Assembly: GCA_963776375.1 (NCBI GenBank)
Contig: CAVZMF010000002.1
Span: 1,280,456-1,344,455 of the forward strand
Origin: PALSA-612 sp963776375
GTDB taxonomy: Bacteria; Actinomycetota; Thermoleophilia; Gaiellales; Gaiellaceae
Direction: 5' to 3'
DNA length: 64,000 nucleotides
The notes beneath the pieces are model-generated. The model was not told the DNA's origin. It did no database searches and saw nothing but the letters and a program-made list of their open reading frames with translations. Positions 46,130 to 54,278 of this stretch are shown one piece after another (within the stretch, counting starts at the first letter, position 1; each line of letters opens with the position of its first letter). The position numbers were made by a program, and so were the translations under genes.

Positions 46130-46763
46130 ATGCGGGTTCTAGGTTACGTGCGCGTGTCTACGGACGAGCAGAGCGACAGCGGCGCTGGGCTGGAAGCGCA
46201 GCGGCGTGCGATTGCCGCGGAGTGCGAGCGGCGCGGCTGGCACCTCGTGGAGGTTGTCGAGGACGCGGGCTTCTCGGCGAAGGACCTGAAGCGCCCCGGC
46301 ATCCAGGAGGCGCTGCGAGTGTTGAAGGAGGGCGACGCGAAGGCGCTGGTGGCTGCGAAGCTCGACCGGCTCTCCCGGTCGATGATCGACTTCACCGGGC
46401 TGATGGCGACGGCGCAGAAGCAGGGCTGGGCGCTGGTCGCGCTTGGACTGCGCGGTCGATACGACGACGCCCGCTGGTGAAGTGATGGCGAACATCCTGG
46501 CGACGTTCAGTCAGTACGAGCGCCGGTTGATCTCGCAGCGGACGCGGGAGGCGCTGGCGGTGAAGCGGTCGCAGGGTGTGAGGCTTGGTAGGCCCGCGAC
46601 GATGGACGCAAAGATCGTCCGGCGGATCAAGCGGGAGCGTGAGCAGGGCAAGAGCCTGGCCACTATCGCCGACGGGCTGAACCGAGATGGTGTGCCGACG
46701 GCGCAGGGCGGCAGGCAGTGGTATCCGGCAACAGTCCGCTCGACGCTGCTCCGCATCACCTGA
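46130..46763 (+). CDS. Serine recombinase of the resolvase/invertase type, one frameshift
   Basis: A small serine recombinase of about 210 residues. The nucleophile is Ser in LGYVRVSTDEQSDSGAG near residue 9, and the catalytic Arg cluster is visible in LDRLSRSMIDFT. A frame change near 46447 links KQGWALVAL to DCAVDTTTPAGEVMANILA, the conserved D-T-x-T-P-x-G segment, and then SQYERRLISQRTREAL, the E-helix. The C-terminus has GVRLGRP and a helix-turn-helix (SLATIADGLNRDGVPTAQGG). AGGAGGT lies 11 bases before ATG 46130. It is a plausible mobilising enzyme for the small element next to the tRNA-Met fragment. Confidence 0.88.
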
Positions 46764-46876
46764 CCTTGCTGCTGAGTAGATCGCGGCAGATCGGCTCAGC
46801 GGATGTACGGATACCGAAAGTTGGGGGGCACGAAGGCTGCCCCTGCATGGGCGACGACAAAAAGAGGTGTGTGGTC

Positions 46877-47134
46877 ATGACAGAACAAGCCGAGATTCCT
46901 GCGTCGGTGTGGCCGGAGCCGCTAGATCCGGCGGGGTTCCCGTACCCTCCGGCGATTCGTACGGCGGAGCAGATCGAGCGATGGGACATCTGCACGAAGG
47001 TGGCTTTGACGGTATGGGAAAGGATGGCGCCGCCGGGCACCCCGCGGGACAACGCCTGGCTGATCCACACCGTGCGCTCGTACTACAACTCCGACATTCC
47101 GACCGGGTCACCCGAGGACGCGAACCAGAGATGA
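46877..47134 (+). CDS. Small protein of unknown function, first of a paralogous pair
   Basis: An 85-residue acidic protein from ATG 46877 (AAGAGGTG upstream; an alternative ATG at 46847 would add ten residues). It carries QIERWDICTKVALTVWERM and a C-terminal VRSYYNSDIPTGSPEDANQ. The next gene encodes a protein with the same framework, and the stop overlaps its start (ATGA). No domain is recognised. Location beside a serine recombinase and between tRNA scars suggests cargo of an integrated element. Confidence 0.7.
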   Translation: MTEQAEIPASVWPEPLDPAGFPYPPAIRTAEQIERWDICTKVALTVWERMAPPGTPRDNAWLIHTVRSYYNSDIPTGSPEDANQR

Positions 47135-47427
47135 CACCGGTGCCAACAGCCGACGATCAGGCTGCACCTGGCTCCCCTATATCCCTCGATCCGACTGGGC
47201 GTGTCCGACCGCCATTCGTCGAGACCGACGCTGACCTCGAACGGTGGGATCTGTGCGTGCGGATGGCGCTCGATCTCTGGGAGAGGAACGAGGATGGTCC
47301 GCCGACCGGGGTGTGGATGCACTACACGCCGCGCAGCATCTACTTCTCAAACATTCCGACCGGGACGCCCACCGACGCCGAGCGGGCGGAAGGCAGGCCG
47401 GCCAACCGGGAGGGGAAGTCTCTGTAA
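47131..47427 (+). CDS. Small protein of unknown function, second of a paralogous pair
   Basis: A 98-residue protein from ATG 47131. Its core DLERWDLCVRMALDLWERN and PRSIYFSNIPTGTPTDAERA align with the previous gene as E-R-W-D-x-C-x-x-x-A-L-x-x-W-E-R and R-S-x-Y-x-S-x-I-P-T-G-x-P-x-D-A. Both have a proline-rich N-terminus (DPTGRVRPPF here, DPAGFPYPPAI there). Overlapping stop and start imply co-translation, so a heteromeric pair is likely. No known family is recognised. Confidence 0.7.
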   Translation: MTPVPTADDQAAPGSPISLDPTGRVRPPFVETDADLERWDLCVRMALDLWERNEDGPPTGVWMHYTPRSIYFSNIPTGTPTDAERAEGRPANREGKSL

Positions 47428-47984
47428 TACGTGGAAGAGTGATGGTGTTCCGGTCGCGCCCTCGCCGCTGGCCGACTTCTCCGTCCACGTCAGGTTCAGA
47501 CGCCTGGACTTCCTGCAGGCCGCTGATCGAGTACGGCTGGGTCGGCCACGAGAAGAGGTCGAGGTCCGAACAGAAACCCAGGTAGAGGGGCTGAGCCTCG
47601 ATCAGCTCCGAGCACTCCGGGCGAGGTTCCTAGAACCGCATCCGGAGTCAGGCTCTCGGTCAGGTTCTTGCCGTCACGAGGGGCGTACTTGAACCTGATC
47701 GAAGGCGTGGTCAACTGGGACGCTGCGGGCGGTCGAGTAGCCCTCCTCTCCGGGAAGGGATCGGGCGCCGGGACTCCGAGCCGCACTCTGGCTGCCGAGA
47801 CCGTGGAGCGCAAAGCAGAGCATCATCGCCTCAATGCTCAAGGCCGGATACCAAGGCGACTGGCGCGCCCTTGAAGCCTCACGGGGAACCGCTCAGAGGG
47901 CACCGGAGGGCAATAATCTCTTCGAGAGACTGACGCCCGCCGAGTGGCGACCACCGGCCGCGATCGCTGCCAAGAGGAGAGGCG
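47428..47984 (+). other. Gene-poor stretch inside the integration hot spot
   Basis: About 550 bases with only short open frames and no convincing start, codon usage or homology. One frame (47668-47874) reads SRGAYLNLIEGVVNWDAA but has no ribosome site. The stretch probably holds debris of earlier insertions. Confidence 0.4.
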
Positions 47985-48050
47985 ATGGAGATCACCAGGA
48001 ACCCAAACTGGGCGGGCCCTGGCCCGAGCGAGTGGTTCACCGGTGACACG
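47985..48050 (+). pseudogene. N-terminal remnant of a cupin gene
   Basis: ATG 47985, preceded by GAGGAGAGGCG, opens MEITRNPNWAGPGPSEWFTG. This closely resembles the start of a common cupin family (M-E-I-T-R-x-x-x-x-x-x-x-G-P-x-x-W-F-T-G). The similarity ends after about 21 codons at 48050, where unrelated sequence rich in Ala and Arg codons begins and runs into the tRNA-Arg fragment. The rest of the cupin gene is absent from the window, so it was cut off by an insertion or deletion. Confidence 0.5.
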
Positions 48051-48222
48051 CCCCCGGCAGACCAGTCTGCCACCGGCGAGGAACGGGACGCCCGCTCCCG
48101 CGCACGCTGGGCACGTGTCGCCCGCGCCGAGGCTCGGGCGGGCAAGGAGCCGGCTGCGACACACAGGCCCTCACAGCGGCGCACGTCCCCTCCATGCTCC
48201 TTTGTTAGAGCGGTTCGGGGAA

Positions 48223-48269
48223 CGCGGTTTCCTAAACCGCGTGCGCAAGTTCGATTCTTGCCGGGGGCA
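48223..48269 (+). other. 3' half of tRNA-Arg (CCT), possible attachment site
   Basis: The anticodon arm GCGGT TTCCTAA ACCGC is perfectly paired with anticodon CCT, followed by a T-arm GCAAG TTCGATT CTTGC and acceptor strand CGGGGGC plus A. The 5' half does not fit: upstream, GCTC...GAGC could be a D-stem, but eleven extra bases separate it from the anticodon arm and the acceptor partner GCCCCCG is missing (GTCCCCT at 48184-48190 pairs only partly). It is therefore a 3' tRNA fragment or a badly decayed tRNA gene. Confidence 0.6.
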
Positions 48270-48368
48270 TCCCCTTTGCTCGAGCCAAATCTGAGCAAAG
48301 CTCCTGCTAAACGGCAGATTCGACCACACGACCGTTGCGTACCGTGACGCGCTGCCGAACCCCTTTCT

Positions 48369-48388
48369 AGACCCTATTGACAGGGTCT
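48369..48388. repeat. Inverted repeat AGACCCT / AGGGTCT
   Basis: A perfect 7-bp inverted repeat with a six-base spacer (ATTGAC) lies between the two tRNA-like fragments. It may be a recombinase or operator site, or a weak terminator; no U-tract follows. Confidence 0.4.
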
Positions 48389-48571
48389 CGCCAGGGTCGA
48401 GGACAGCTTGGGTTCAAGTCCGGTTTGGTCCGTTGCACATTGCACAAAATGCTCCGCTCGGGAGCAGTCCGTGGCGAGCCTTAGCCGAGCGCCGGTGTCC
48501 GCGCGCTTCATCCGGAGCGCGCCAGACAAACGTTGGCAGGTACCAACTCCTAGCGACCTATGCTCGCTGCG

Positions 48572-48637
48572 GGGCAGGTAGCGCGGAGCTGCGGACTTTT
48601 AATCCCAAGGTCGCTGGTTCGAGTCCAGCCCGGCCCA
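48572..48637 (+). tRNA. Decayed tRNA-Lys (TTT) with shortened D-arm
   Basis: The 3' part is complete: anticodon loop CTTTTAA, variable AGGTC, T-arm GCTGG TTCGAGT CCAGC and acceptor CCGGCCC plus A. The 5' acceptor GGGCAGG pairs at six of seven positions. The D-arm has only about 12 bases between TA and the anticodon stem, against about 17 normally, so the D-stem cannot form, and the anticodon stem has two mismatches. It is probably a non-functional copy or a chimera made by integration. Confidence 0.5.
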
Positions 48638-48841
48638 ATGGCGAAGCGCCTGCTCATAGCGGTGTTCTCGCGCGAATGGTCGCTGCGGCGCACGAGGAGC
48701 ATCAACAGGAAGGCAACAGCCGAGACTTGCGAACCGGCGATGCGCGTCATATGCGGTGGCAGGGTCCCAGCGGAAGGCGGCGGCGCGAGGGCCCAGGTTG
48801 TCGAACAGACCTACGTGGGTCTGCGCCGAGGACGCAGCGGG

Positions 48842-51800
48842 TTAGTGCTTCTCGACAAGTTTCGATGCCGTTGCCGCGTAGCTCTCCATGCCGAGTTCGC
48901 GGTAGATCGCGAGCGCCTGGTCGAGGAGTTCTTGGGCGCGCTCGCGATCACCGGGGCCGTCGCGGGCGAGCAGCATCCGGGCGTAGTCGTGCTGGGTGTG
49001 TGCGAGCCAGGGGCGGCCGCCCATGTTCGCGTTCATCGCGAGCGCATCTTCGAAGTGGCGCTCGGCCTCGTCGATGTGGCCCATTGTCGTCGCCAGGAGG
49101 CCGAGGTAGCGCGAGACGGCTCCGAGACTCACCTCCGGAGCGCTGACAGCGTTCAATCCCGCAAACGGCTCGAGCAGTGTGTGGAGCGTAGCGGCGTGAT
49201 CGGCTTCGTCCATCCGATAACAGGCCTCGGAGAGCAGGCACATCGACAGGAGCCAATCGTTCTCGCTCGGAAGCGCCGTGAAGTTGCCTGCGGCGAGCTC
49301 CGTCATCGCTGCCCTCGCTTCTGGCAGGTTCCCGAGCTCCGCGTCGAGGTATGCCCGCAGCCAAGTGAGTGCACCCTGATTGCTGTCGAGCAGCTCGGTG
49401 GTCTCTGCGAGCCGGCCCTGCTGTCGACGTAGTACGACGAGCTGGTGCCGGATGGCAGTCCCCGTCTCTCGCCGTTGCACACGGGCTCCCAACAGGCGCA
49501 CGGTCGGGATCAGCTTCTCGGCGTCGGCGAAGTTTCCCTCCAATAACGCGCGTAGGCCGCGATTTGCGGCGACGAGCCAGTGCAGCGCCGGCTCGCTCAG
49601 CCGCTCCGCAATCGCGGCCCGCGCCTCGAGCTCCTCGTATGCACCCGGCATGTTTCCGAGTTCGAGCAACGCGTACATCCGGTAGCCTCGGCCGAAGAAA
49701 GCACGCTCGTCGTCGCCGATCAGCTCTGCCAGTTCGATCAGCTCGGCCGCGAGCGGGAGGCGTTCCTGGGCGCGGCCCGGCCACCAGGTCGCTCCGAGCC
49801 TCCCGTCGAGAGCGTAGGCGAGCGTCGGCTCGTCTCCGGCCGAACGGGCGATCTCGACTGCCTCCGCGCTGAGCGCGTCACGCGGCTCCCGGTCGGGCCG
49901 GTCGCGCAGCGCTCCCGCTAGGCGCGCGAGCAGCCTCGCGCGTAGCGGCGTCGGCTCGTCTCCCAGGGCGGTGAGAGCAGCCTCGAGTAGCTCGACCAGC
50001 TGACGGTCCGACCCTGCTGAATGGACGACGGTTCGCCCTCCGTACCCGAGCGCCGCGCGCGCCAGGAGCTCGGCCCGACCAAGGTTCCGTGCGAGCTCGG
50101 CGACCTCTTGGAAGCGCTGCTTCGCCGCTGGACTGTCACCCTCCCTCATCTCTGCATCCCCCTGTGCGAGCAGGAGCTCGGCCCGAGCCTCATCGTCCGG
50201 CTCGAGCTCGAGCGCCTGCAGCGCCATCCGGTACAGTCGCGCAGCCTCCTCGTACGCAAGCTGGCCGAGCGCGTGATCGCCGGCCCGTTGCGCGTACTCG
50301 ACCGCTCGAGCCACGTCACCGCCGGCGGCTGCCTCGACGAAGTGGTGCGCGAGTTCGGCGAGGTGCGCCGCCGGCCTCGGCCCGTAGAAGGTCTCGAGCG
50401 CATCCCCCACCTGACTGTGCAGGCGGGCTCGTCGCGGGGCCGGCACTCGCTCGTACAGGACGTCGCGGACGAGCGCGTGCGAAAAGCGCAGTTGCCCGGG
50501 CGCACCGGGCACATCGACCAGTAGGCGCTCTACCAAAGCCTCCTCGAGGCGGCCGGCTAGGTCGTCGGCGCCGACCCCACTTGCCCGAGCCAGCTCCCTG
50601 AAGCCGAACTCGCGGCCGAAGACCGATGCGAGCACGAGCACGGAGAGACAATCCTCCCCCAGCCGACGAACTCGCCGGTCGATCAGCTCACGGACCCCCT
50701 CCGGGATGCCGAGTCGATCGGCGCTGGCGCCAGCCAGCCTTCCTTCCGCGGCCAGCAGGCGCACGATCTCGCCGACGAACAGCGGATTGCCGTCGGTCTC
50801 AGCGTGGATCGCGCCGGCCAGGTCCGTGACGGATTCCCCGGTTGTCAGCTGGATGTAGTCGGCCACGTCCTGCTCAGCAAGACCACCGAGGTGAACGCGA
50901 TTGGTCACCGGTTCCCGCGCCAGCTCGGCCACGGTCGCTGCGAGTGGCTCGCGGACGACCGGGTCGACGTCCCTGTAGGTGCCGACGACAAGGAGGCGGC
51001 CGGCGGCGAGCTCTCTTGCCACGAAGCGTAGGAGAAGAAGCGAAGGCTCGTCCGCCGCGTGCAGATCGTCGAGTATGAGCACCAGCGGCCGTTCGCGCGC
51101 CGCTTCCAGGAGGAAGGACGAGACCGCGTCGAAGAGCCGGAAGCGCGCGCTCTCCGACTCGAGCGCTGGCAGCTCACCGAGGTCAGGGAACAGATTGCCA
51201 AGCTCGGGAAGGAGTTGGGCGAGAGCAGCCGTACCGGCACCGAGCTGCGCTCGCAGTGTCCCGACTTCCGTCTCACGAACATAGGCGCGCATCGATTGCA
51301 CCCAGGGCCAGTACGCAGGCGCGCCGCCCGCCTCCCAGCAGCGTCCGACCAGCTCCCGCGCACCGCGCGCCCGGGCACGAACGATCAGCTCGTCCGCCAG
51401 CCGACTCTTGCCGATCCCCGGCTCGCCGACGATCAGGAACAGAGAGCCGCGCCCCGCAAAAGCATCGTCGAGCCCGGCGATCAGTTCGGCCAGCTCAGCC
51501 TCGCGACCGACGAACGCTCCCCCGGCCGAATCGCGCTCAGCCGGCGACGACGCGACAAGGTCGAGCGCCGGATCCTGCCTGAGGATCGCCTGCTGTAGTT
51601 CGCGCAGCTGGCGCCTCGGCTCAATGCCGAGCTCCTCCACCAACGCTCTCCGCGTGCCCTGATAAACGTCGAGCGCCTCGGCATCGCGACCTGAGCGATA
51701 GAGGGCAAGCATGATCTGAGCGCGCAGCCTCTGACGGTGCGGATGCTCTTGGGCGAGCGCCTCCAGCTCCCCGACGAGCTCCGCGTGGCGGCCCGAACCC

Positions 51801-52255
51801 AGGTCGGCCTCGATCCGCTCCTCCAGGCAGACAAGGCGGAGCTCTTCCAGACGAGCCAACTCCGGCTGGGCGAAGCGCTGGTAGGCGAACTCGGCCAGCG
51901 GCGGGCCGCGCCAGAGAGCGAGCGCCTCCGCGTGACTACCCTGCTCGTGCAGCTGCTGGAACCGCTCCAGATCCAGCTCACCCTGCTCGACCCGGAGCAG
52001 GTAACCGGGAGCCTTCGTCTCCAGACGCTCCCTACCGACCAGCTTCCTAAGCTGGGAGACGTACACCTGCAGCGCCTTCTGGGCTGTGTCGGGCGGCTCC
52101 TGCTCCCACAGCGCCTCGATCAACCGGTCAGAGGAGACCACCTCGTTAGCGTGCAGAAGCAGGACGGCGAACAACGCGCGCTGCTTCTGCCCGCCCAGAT
52201 CGAGTGCATGCCCGTTCGCTATTACTTCGAGCGGGCCGAGGATCCGGAACTCCAT
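48842..52255 (-). CDS. AfsR/SARP-type regulator with BTAD, AAA ATPase and TPR-like C-terminus
   Basis: A 1137-residue regulator from ATG 52255. Residues 1-95 are an OmpR-like winged helix (FRILGPLEVIANGHALDLGG, ALQVYVSQLRKLVG); about 96-250 form the bacterial transcriptional activator domain (BTAD). A signal-transduction AAA ATPase follows, with Walker A GEPGIGKSRLADEL and Walker B PLVLILDDLHAADEPS. The last 500 residues are helical TPR-like repeats. Such proteins activate transcription of secondary-metabolite or stress genes after ligand or phosphorylation signals. No biosynthetic cluster lies nearby. The frame is intact over 3.4 kb. It diverges from the secreted protein gene at 52428. Confidence 0.92.
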   Translation of the reverse strand: MEFRILGPLEVIANGHALDLGGQKQRALFAVLLLHANEVVSSDRLIEALWEQEPPDTAQKALQVYVSQLRKLVGRERLETKAPGYLLRVEQGELDLERFQQLHEQGSHAEALALWRGPPLAEFAYQRFAQPELARLEELRLVCLEERIEADLGSGRHAELVGELEALAQEHPHRQRLRAQIMLALYRSGRDAEALDVYQGTRRALVEELGIEPRRQLRELQQAILRQDPALDLVASSPAERDSAGGAFVGREAELAELIAGLDDAFAGRGSLFLIVGEPGIGKSRLADELIVRARARGARELVGRCWEAGGAPAYWPWVQSMRAYVRETEVGTLRAQLGAGTAALAQLLPELGNLFPDLGELPALESESARFRLFDAVSSFLLEAARERPLVLILDDLHAADEPSLLLLRFVARELAAGRLLVVGTYRDVDPVVREPLAATVAELAREPVTNRVHLGGLAEQDVADYIQLTTGESVTDLAGAIHAETDGNPLFVGEIVRLLAAEGRLAGASADRLGIPEGVRELIDRRVRRLGEDCLSVLVLASVFGREFGFRELARASGVGADDLAGRLEEALVERLLVDVPGAPGQLRFSHALVRDVLYERVPAPRRARLHSQVGDALETFYGPRPAAHLAELAHHFVEAAAGGDVARAVEYAQRAGDHALGQLAYEEAARLYRMALQALELEPDDEARAELLLAQGDAEMREGDSPAAKQRFQEVAELARNLGRAELLARAALGYGGRTVVHSAGSDRQLVELLEAALTALGDEPTPLRARLLARLAGALRDRPDREPRDALSAEAVEIARSAGDEPTLAYALDGRLGATWWPGRAQERLPLAAELIELAELIGDDERAFFGRGYRMYALLELGNMPGAYEELEARAAIAERLSEPALHWLVAANRGLRALLEGNFADAEKLIPTVRLLGARVQRRETGTAIRHQLVVLRRQQGRLAETTELLDSNQGALTWLRAYLDAELGNLPEARAAMTELAAGNFTALPSENDWLLSMCLLSEACYRMDEADHAATLHTLLEPFAGLNAVSAPEVSLGAVSRYLGLLATTMGHIDEAERHFEDALAMNANMGGRPWLAHTQHDYARMLLARDGPGDRERAQELLDQALAIYRELGMESYAATASKLVEKH

Positions 52256-52427
52256 CACATGCCTCGCGGCGACGCTAGCAGCGCCTTGTGCGCCGCTCAA
52301 GGATGCGCGGGCCCCTCGCAAAGGTCTTTAGGCGGGTCTGTACCGGCGGCTAACCGGCGCTCAGGCCGCCTGGGGTCAAGTGGGCGAGTCGATCGCACCG
52401 GGCGATCGCGAACCGAAGGAGGAAGCA

Positions 52428-52997
52428 ATGAACAGCAACACCCACACAATCAAGCGCCTGATCACCGGGCTCGCGCTAGGAATCTTGCTCGCCGCGCTCA
52501 CGGTTCCGTCGGCGCTCGCGGGCGGCGCTTCGCGCTACGGCGCGCCCGACGGCTGGTACCCCTACGCTGTCTCGCTGACCGAGTCGAGCACGACTTCGCG
52601 CTACGGCCCGCTCGACCCCTGGGCGCTCCGTTACCTCGCGTCCCACACGAAGGCAACGAACACGATCCAGCGGGCCAACCACGGGCTCGCACCGAACGGG
52701 GGTACCAGGTACGAGCTCGGCCTCGTCTCCGGCAAGCTCGGCTCGCCTGATCCGAAGGATGCCCCGGCCCAGGCTCTGCCGAGCGTCGGGCTCGTCCCGA
52801 CTCGGCTGGGGTCGCCCGACCCGCGCGACAGCACACAAGCGGCGACCACAAGTGCCATCGCCGGCGGCTTCGATTGGGGCGACTTCGGGATCGGCATCGC
52901 CGCCGCCCTCGGCGCCATCTGCCTCGTCGCCGTCTCGATTCGTTTGCTGACGGCCCACAAGAGCCGCAAGCAACCAGGTTCGGTCGCAACCGCCTAA
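52428..52997 (+). CDS. Secreted or membrane-anchored protein with internal repeats
   Basis: A 189-residue protein with a GAAGGAGG site before ATG 52428. Residues 9-30 are a signal peptide (LITGLALGILLAALTVPSAL, then AGGAS). A hydrophobic helix near residues 155-175 (IGIAAALGAICLVAVSI) followed by Lys/Arg indicates a C-terminal membrane anchor. The middle holds two repeat pairs: SRYGAPDGW with SRYGPLDPW, and GKLGSPDPKD with TRLGSPDPRD. A hairpin terminator follows. It is probably anchored outside the cell. It shares an intergenic region with the SARP regulator and may be its target. Confidence 0.75.
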   Translation: MNSNTHTIKRLITGLALGILLAALTVPSALAGGASRYGAPDGWYPYAVSLTESSTTSRYGPLDPWALRYLASHTKATNTIQRANHGLAPNGGTRYELGLVSGKLGSPDPKDAPAQALPSVGLVPTRLGSPDPRDSTQAATTSAIAGGFDWGDFGIGIAAALGAICLVAVSIRLLTAHKSRKQPGSVATA

Positions 52998-53088
52998 GCC
53001 TTCCTCCGAGGCCGAGGCACCCCGGCTGGTTCCTCGCGTTCCTGACGCGCGAGTCGCGCGCCCGGGCGTAGCTCCGAGCGACGATCTG

Positions 53089-53113
53089 GAGGGCCCGTTC
53101 CTCCCGGGCCCTC
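53089..53113 (+). terminator. Hairpin terminator after the secreted repeat protein
   Basis: GAGGGCCCG (53089-53097) and CGGGCCCTC (53105-53113) form a perfect 9-bp stem with a seven-base loop, about 90 bases after the stop at 52997. A short pyrimidine run (ACGCTTCT) follows. Confidence 0.6.
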
Positions 53114-53397
53114 ACGCTTCTACAGCCACAAGCTTTCGACCCCATCGAGCGCTTGTGACTGCTACCGCCGGCGACTGCGACCCTGCCGCGCCATATGACG
53201 CGCAACGCCGATTCGCCCACGGACTAGGACGTCCGGCGTCGCGACGAGCCCGAGGAATTGACCCTTTTTGGGTCCTGGCGGTCGGGGTGAGGGAAGTACA
53301 TGCTTCCTGGGATCGGGCGATCACAGTTGATTGCCTGCAACAGGGCCCACGAAGAGTCGAGGAGTGAGGAAATGGTTTCGAGGGCTGAGGAGACGGA
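53114..53397 (+). other. Intergenic region without recognisable gene
   Basis: Only short frames without ribosome sites are seen. The last 60 bases contain GAGGAGTGAGGAAATGG and GAGGAGACGGA, the latter being the ribosome site of the next gene. TTGACC at 53258-53263 is a possible -35 box but no convincing -10 follows at the right distance. Confidence 0.35.
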
Positions 53398-53751
53398 GTG
53401 AGCCTAACCAGCACAGTTGAATGGGGTCTGTCACTGCCGCCGGCAGAAGCGCTCGCTGCGCTGCGCTCCGCGCTGAGCCGATGGGAAGCAACAATCTCGA
53501 CCGACACCGATCGCGTGCTCGAAGCCAGCACGCCAAAGTCTCTCGGCAAGAACCGCCGGGCGGCAAAGTGGGAGATCACCGTTGAGCCGTTGCTCGAGGG
53601 CTGCAAACTGCAGATCTCCGTCGAGGCGAAGGGTGGCCACGGCGCCCTTCTCGATCAACTGGGACGACTGGTGCAAAACTGGTGCACGGTGGACGCTCAA
53701 CGCTTCGGCGGCTCGAAGCTCCTGTTCCCCGGCGCGGTGGCTCTTCGGTGA
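53398..53751 (+). CDS. Hypothetical soluble protein (117 aa)
   Basis: GTG 53398 follows GAGGAGA by four bases. The protein has VEWGLSLPPAEALAALRSAL, an alpha/beta N-terminus, then KWEITVEPLLEGCKLQISVE and a C-terminal helix LLDQLGRLVQNWCTVDAQRF. The fold looks like a small alpha+beta sandwich, similar in outline to SRPBCC or DUF1499-like domains, but I recognise no family. Its stop overlaps the next start (GTGA), so the two are co-translated. Confidence 0.6.
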   Translation: MSLTSTVEWGLSLPPAEALAALRSALSRWEATISTDTDRVLEASTPKSLGKNRRAAKWEITVEPLLEGCKLQISVEAKGGHGALLDQLGRLVQNWCTVDAQRFGGSKLLFPGAVALR

Positions 53752-54029
53752 GCGACATCGAACCGCTCCTGCGCGAGATACACCAGACAGTGACCTATGT
53801 CGGCGATGACGCCATAACCGAAGCTGCTCTCGTCGAGACGCTCGCGCGACTGCCCGCTGACGTGCGGGAGTTCGCTCTGGATTCGTGTGTGTTCGCCTCC
53901 GTCGGCCGGACAACGGTCGGGCACTACTTCCCAGCGCCGGCACAGGTCGTTCTCACCGAGGGCATCGGCGTGTCGCCGCGAGGTCGACGCCTGCCGCGAT
54001 GCGGGCGACGTTGCCGGGCTTCTTCGTGA
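53748..54029 (+). CDS. Hypothetical protein, genuine part truncated near 53965
   Basis: GTG 53748 overlaps the previous stop. About 72 codons look genuine (EPLLREIHQTVTYVGDDAIT, VETLARLPADVREFALDSCV, GRTTVGHYFPAPAQVVLTEG). After about 53965 the frame turns into the antisense of a leftward serine hydrolase fragment (PRGRRLPRCGRRCR), with Arg-rich codons typical of shadow reading. The gene was therefore truncated at this point, by rearrangement or misassembly. The remaining part does not reveal a family. Confidence 0.5.
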   Translation: MSDIEPLLREIHQTVTYVGDDAITEAALVETLARLPADVREFALDSCVFASVGRTTVGHYFPAPAQVVLTEGIGVSPRGRRLPRCGRRCRASS

Positions 54030-54222
54030 CGACCACGGCGCCGGGGATGCCGACCTTGAGGATCGCCTGCGTGCTTTGGCGCAGCGTCGTCTTCTGCACG
54101 GCAGCCGTCGATGAAGTGGCGACCGCAAGCAGCGCCGCCGTTCCCATCAGAACCATGGGCACGAGCAGGACTCGCGACGTCCGAGGCCAGGTTGACGGCG
54201 GAGTGGCGAGTTTCGAGTGCAT
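53965..54222 (-). pseudogene. N-terminal fragment of a beta-lactamase-family serine hydrolase
   Basis: From ATG 54222, with AAGAAGGAGA upstream, the frame reads a signal sequence (VLLVPMVLMGTAALLAVATS) and then QAILKVGIPGAVVVTKK and GNVARIAAGVDLA. This matches the first strands of class C beta-lactamase/D-Ala-D-Ala carboxypeptidase-type serine hydrolases (I-x-x-x-G-[IV]-P-G-A-V-V-x-V ... A-A-G-V-A-D). The catalytic SxxK and YxN parts are absent because the sequence changes near 53965 into the opposing gene. The gene lies 56 bases downstream of the MMPL transporter and probably was its operon partner. Confidence 0.6.
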
Positions 54223-54278
54223 GGTTTTTGTCTCCTTCTTGGTCGTCGGTGGATGTGGGCCGCGATGCCTCGGGTCCG

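Noticed and set aside
48051..48347. Continuation of the cupin-start frame to 120 codons
   Set aside because: Beyond 48050 the frame runs through the tRNA-Arg fragment (RAQVRFLPGAS is the tRNA read as protein) and shows no cupin motifs.
48405..48430. T-arm-like GGGTTCAAGTCC sequence between the tRNA-Arg and tRNA-Lys fragments
   Set aside because: The flanking five-base strands do not pair and no anticodon or acceptor arm can be built around it.
48550..48750. Leftward 66-codon frame reading WTRTSDLGIKSPQL
   Set aside because: This is the antisense of the tRNA-Lys sequence, a well-known kind of spurious protein prediction over tRNA genes.
53155..53367. Rightward 70-codon frame from GTG 53155
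   Set aside because: No ribosome site, no recognisable motif and unlikely composition.
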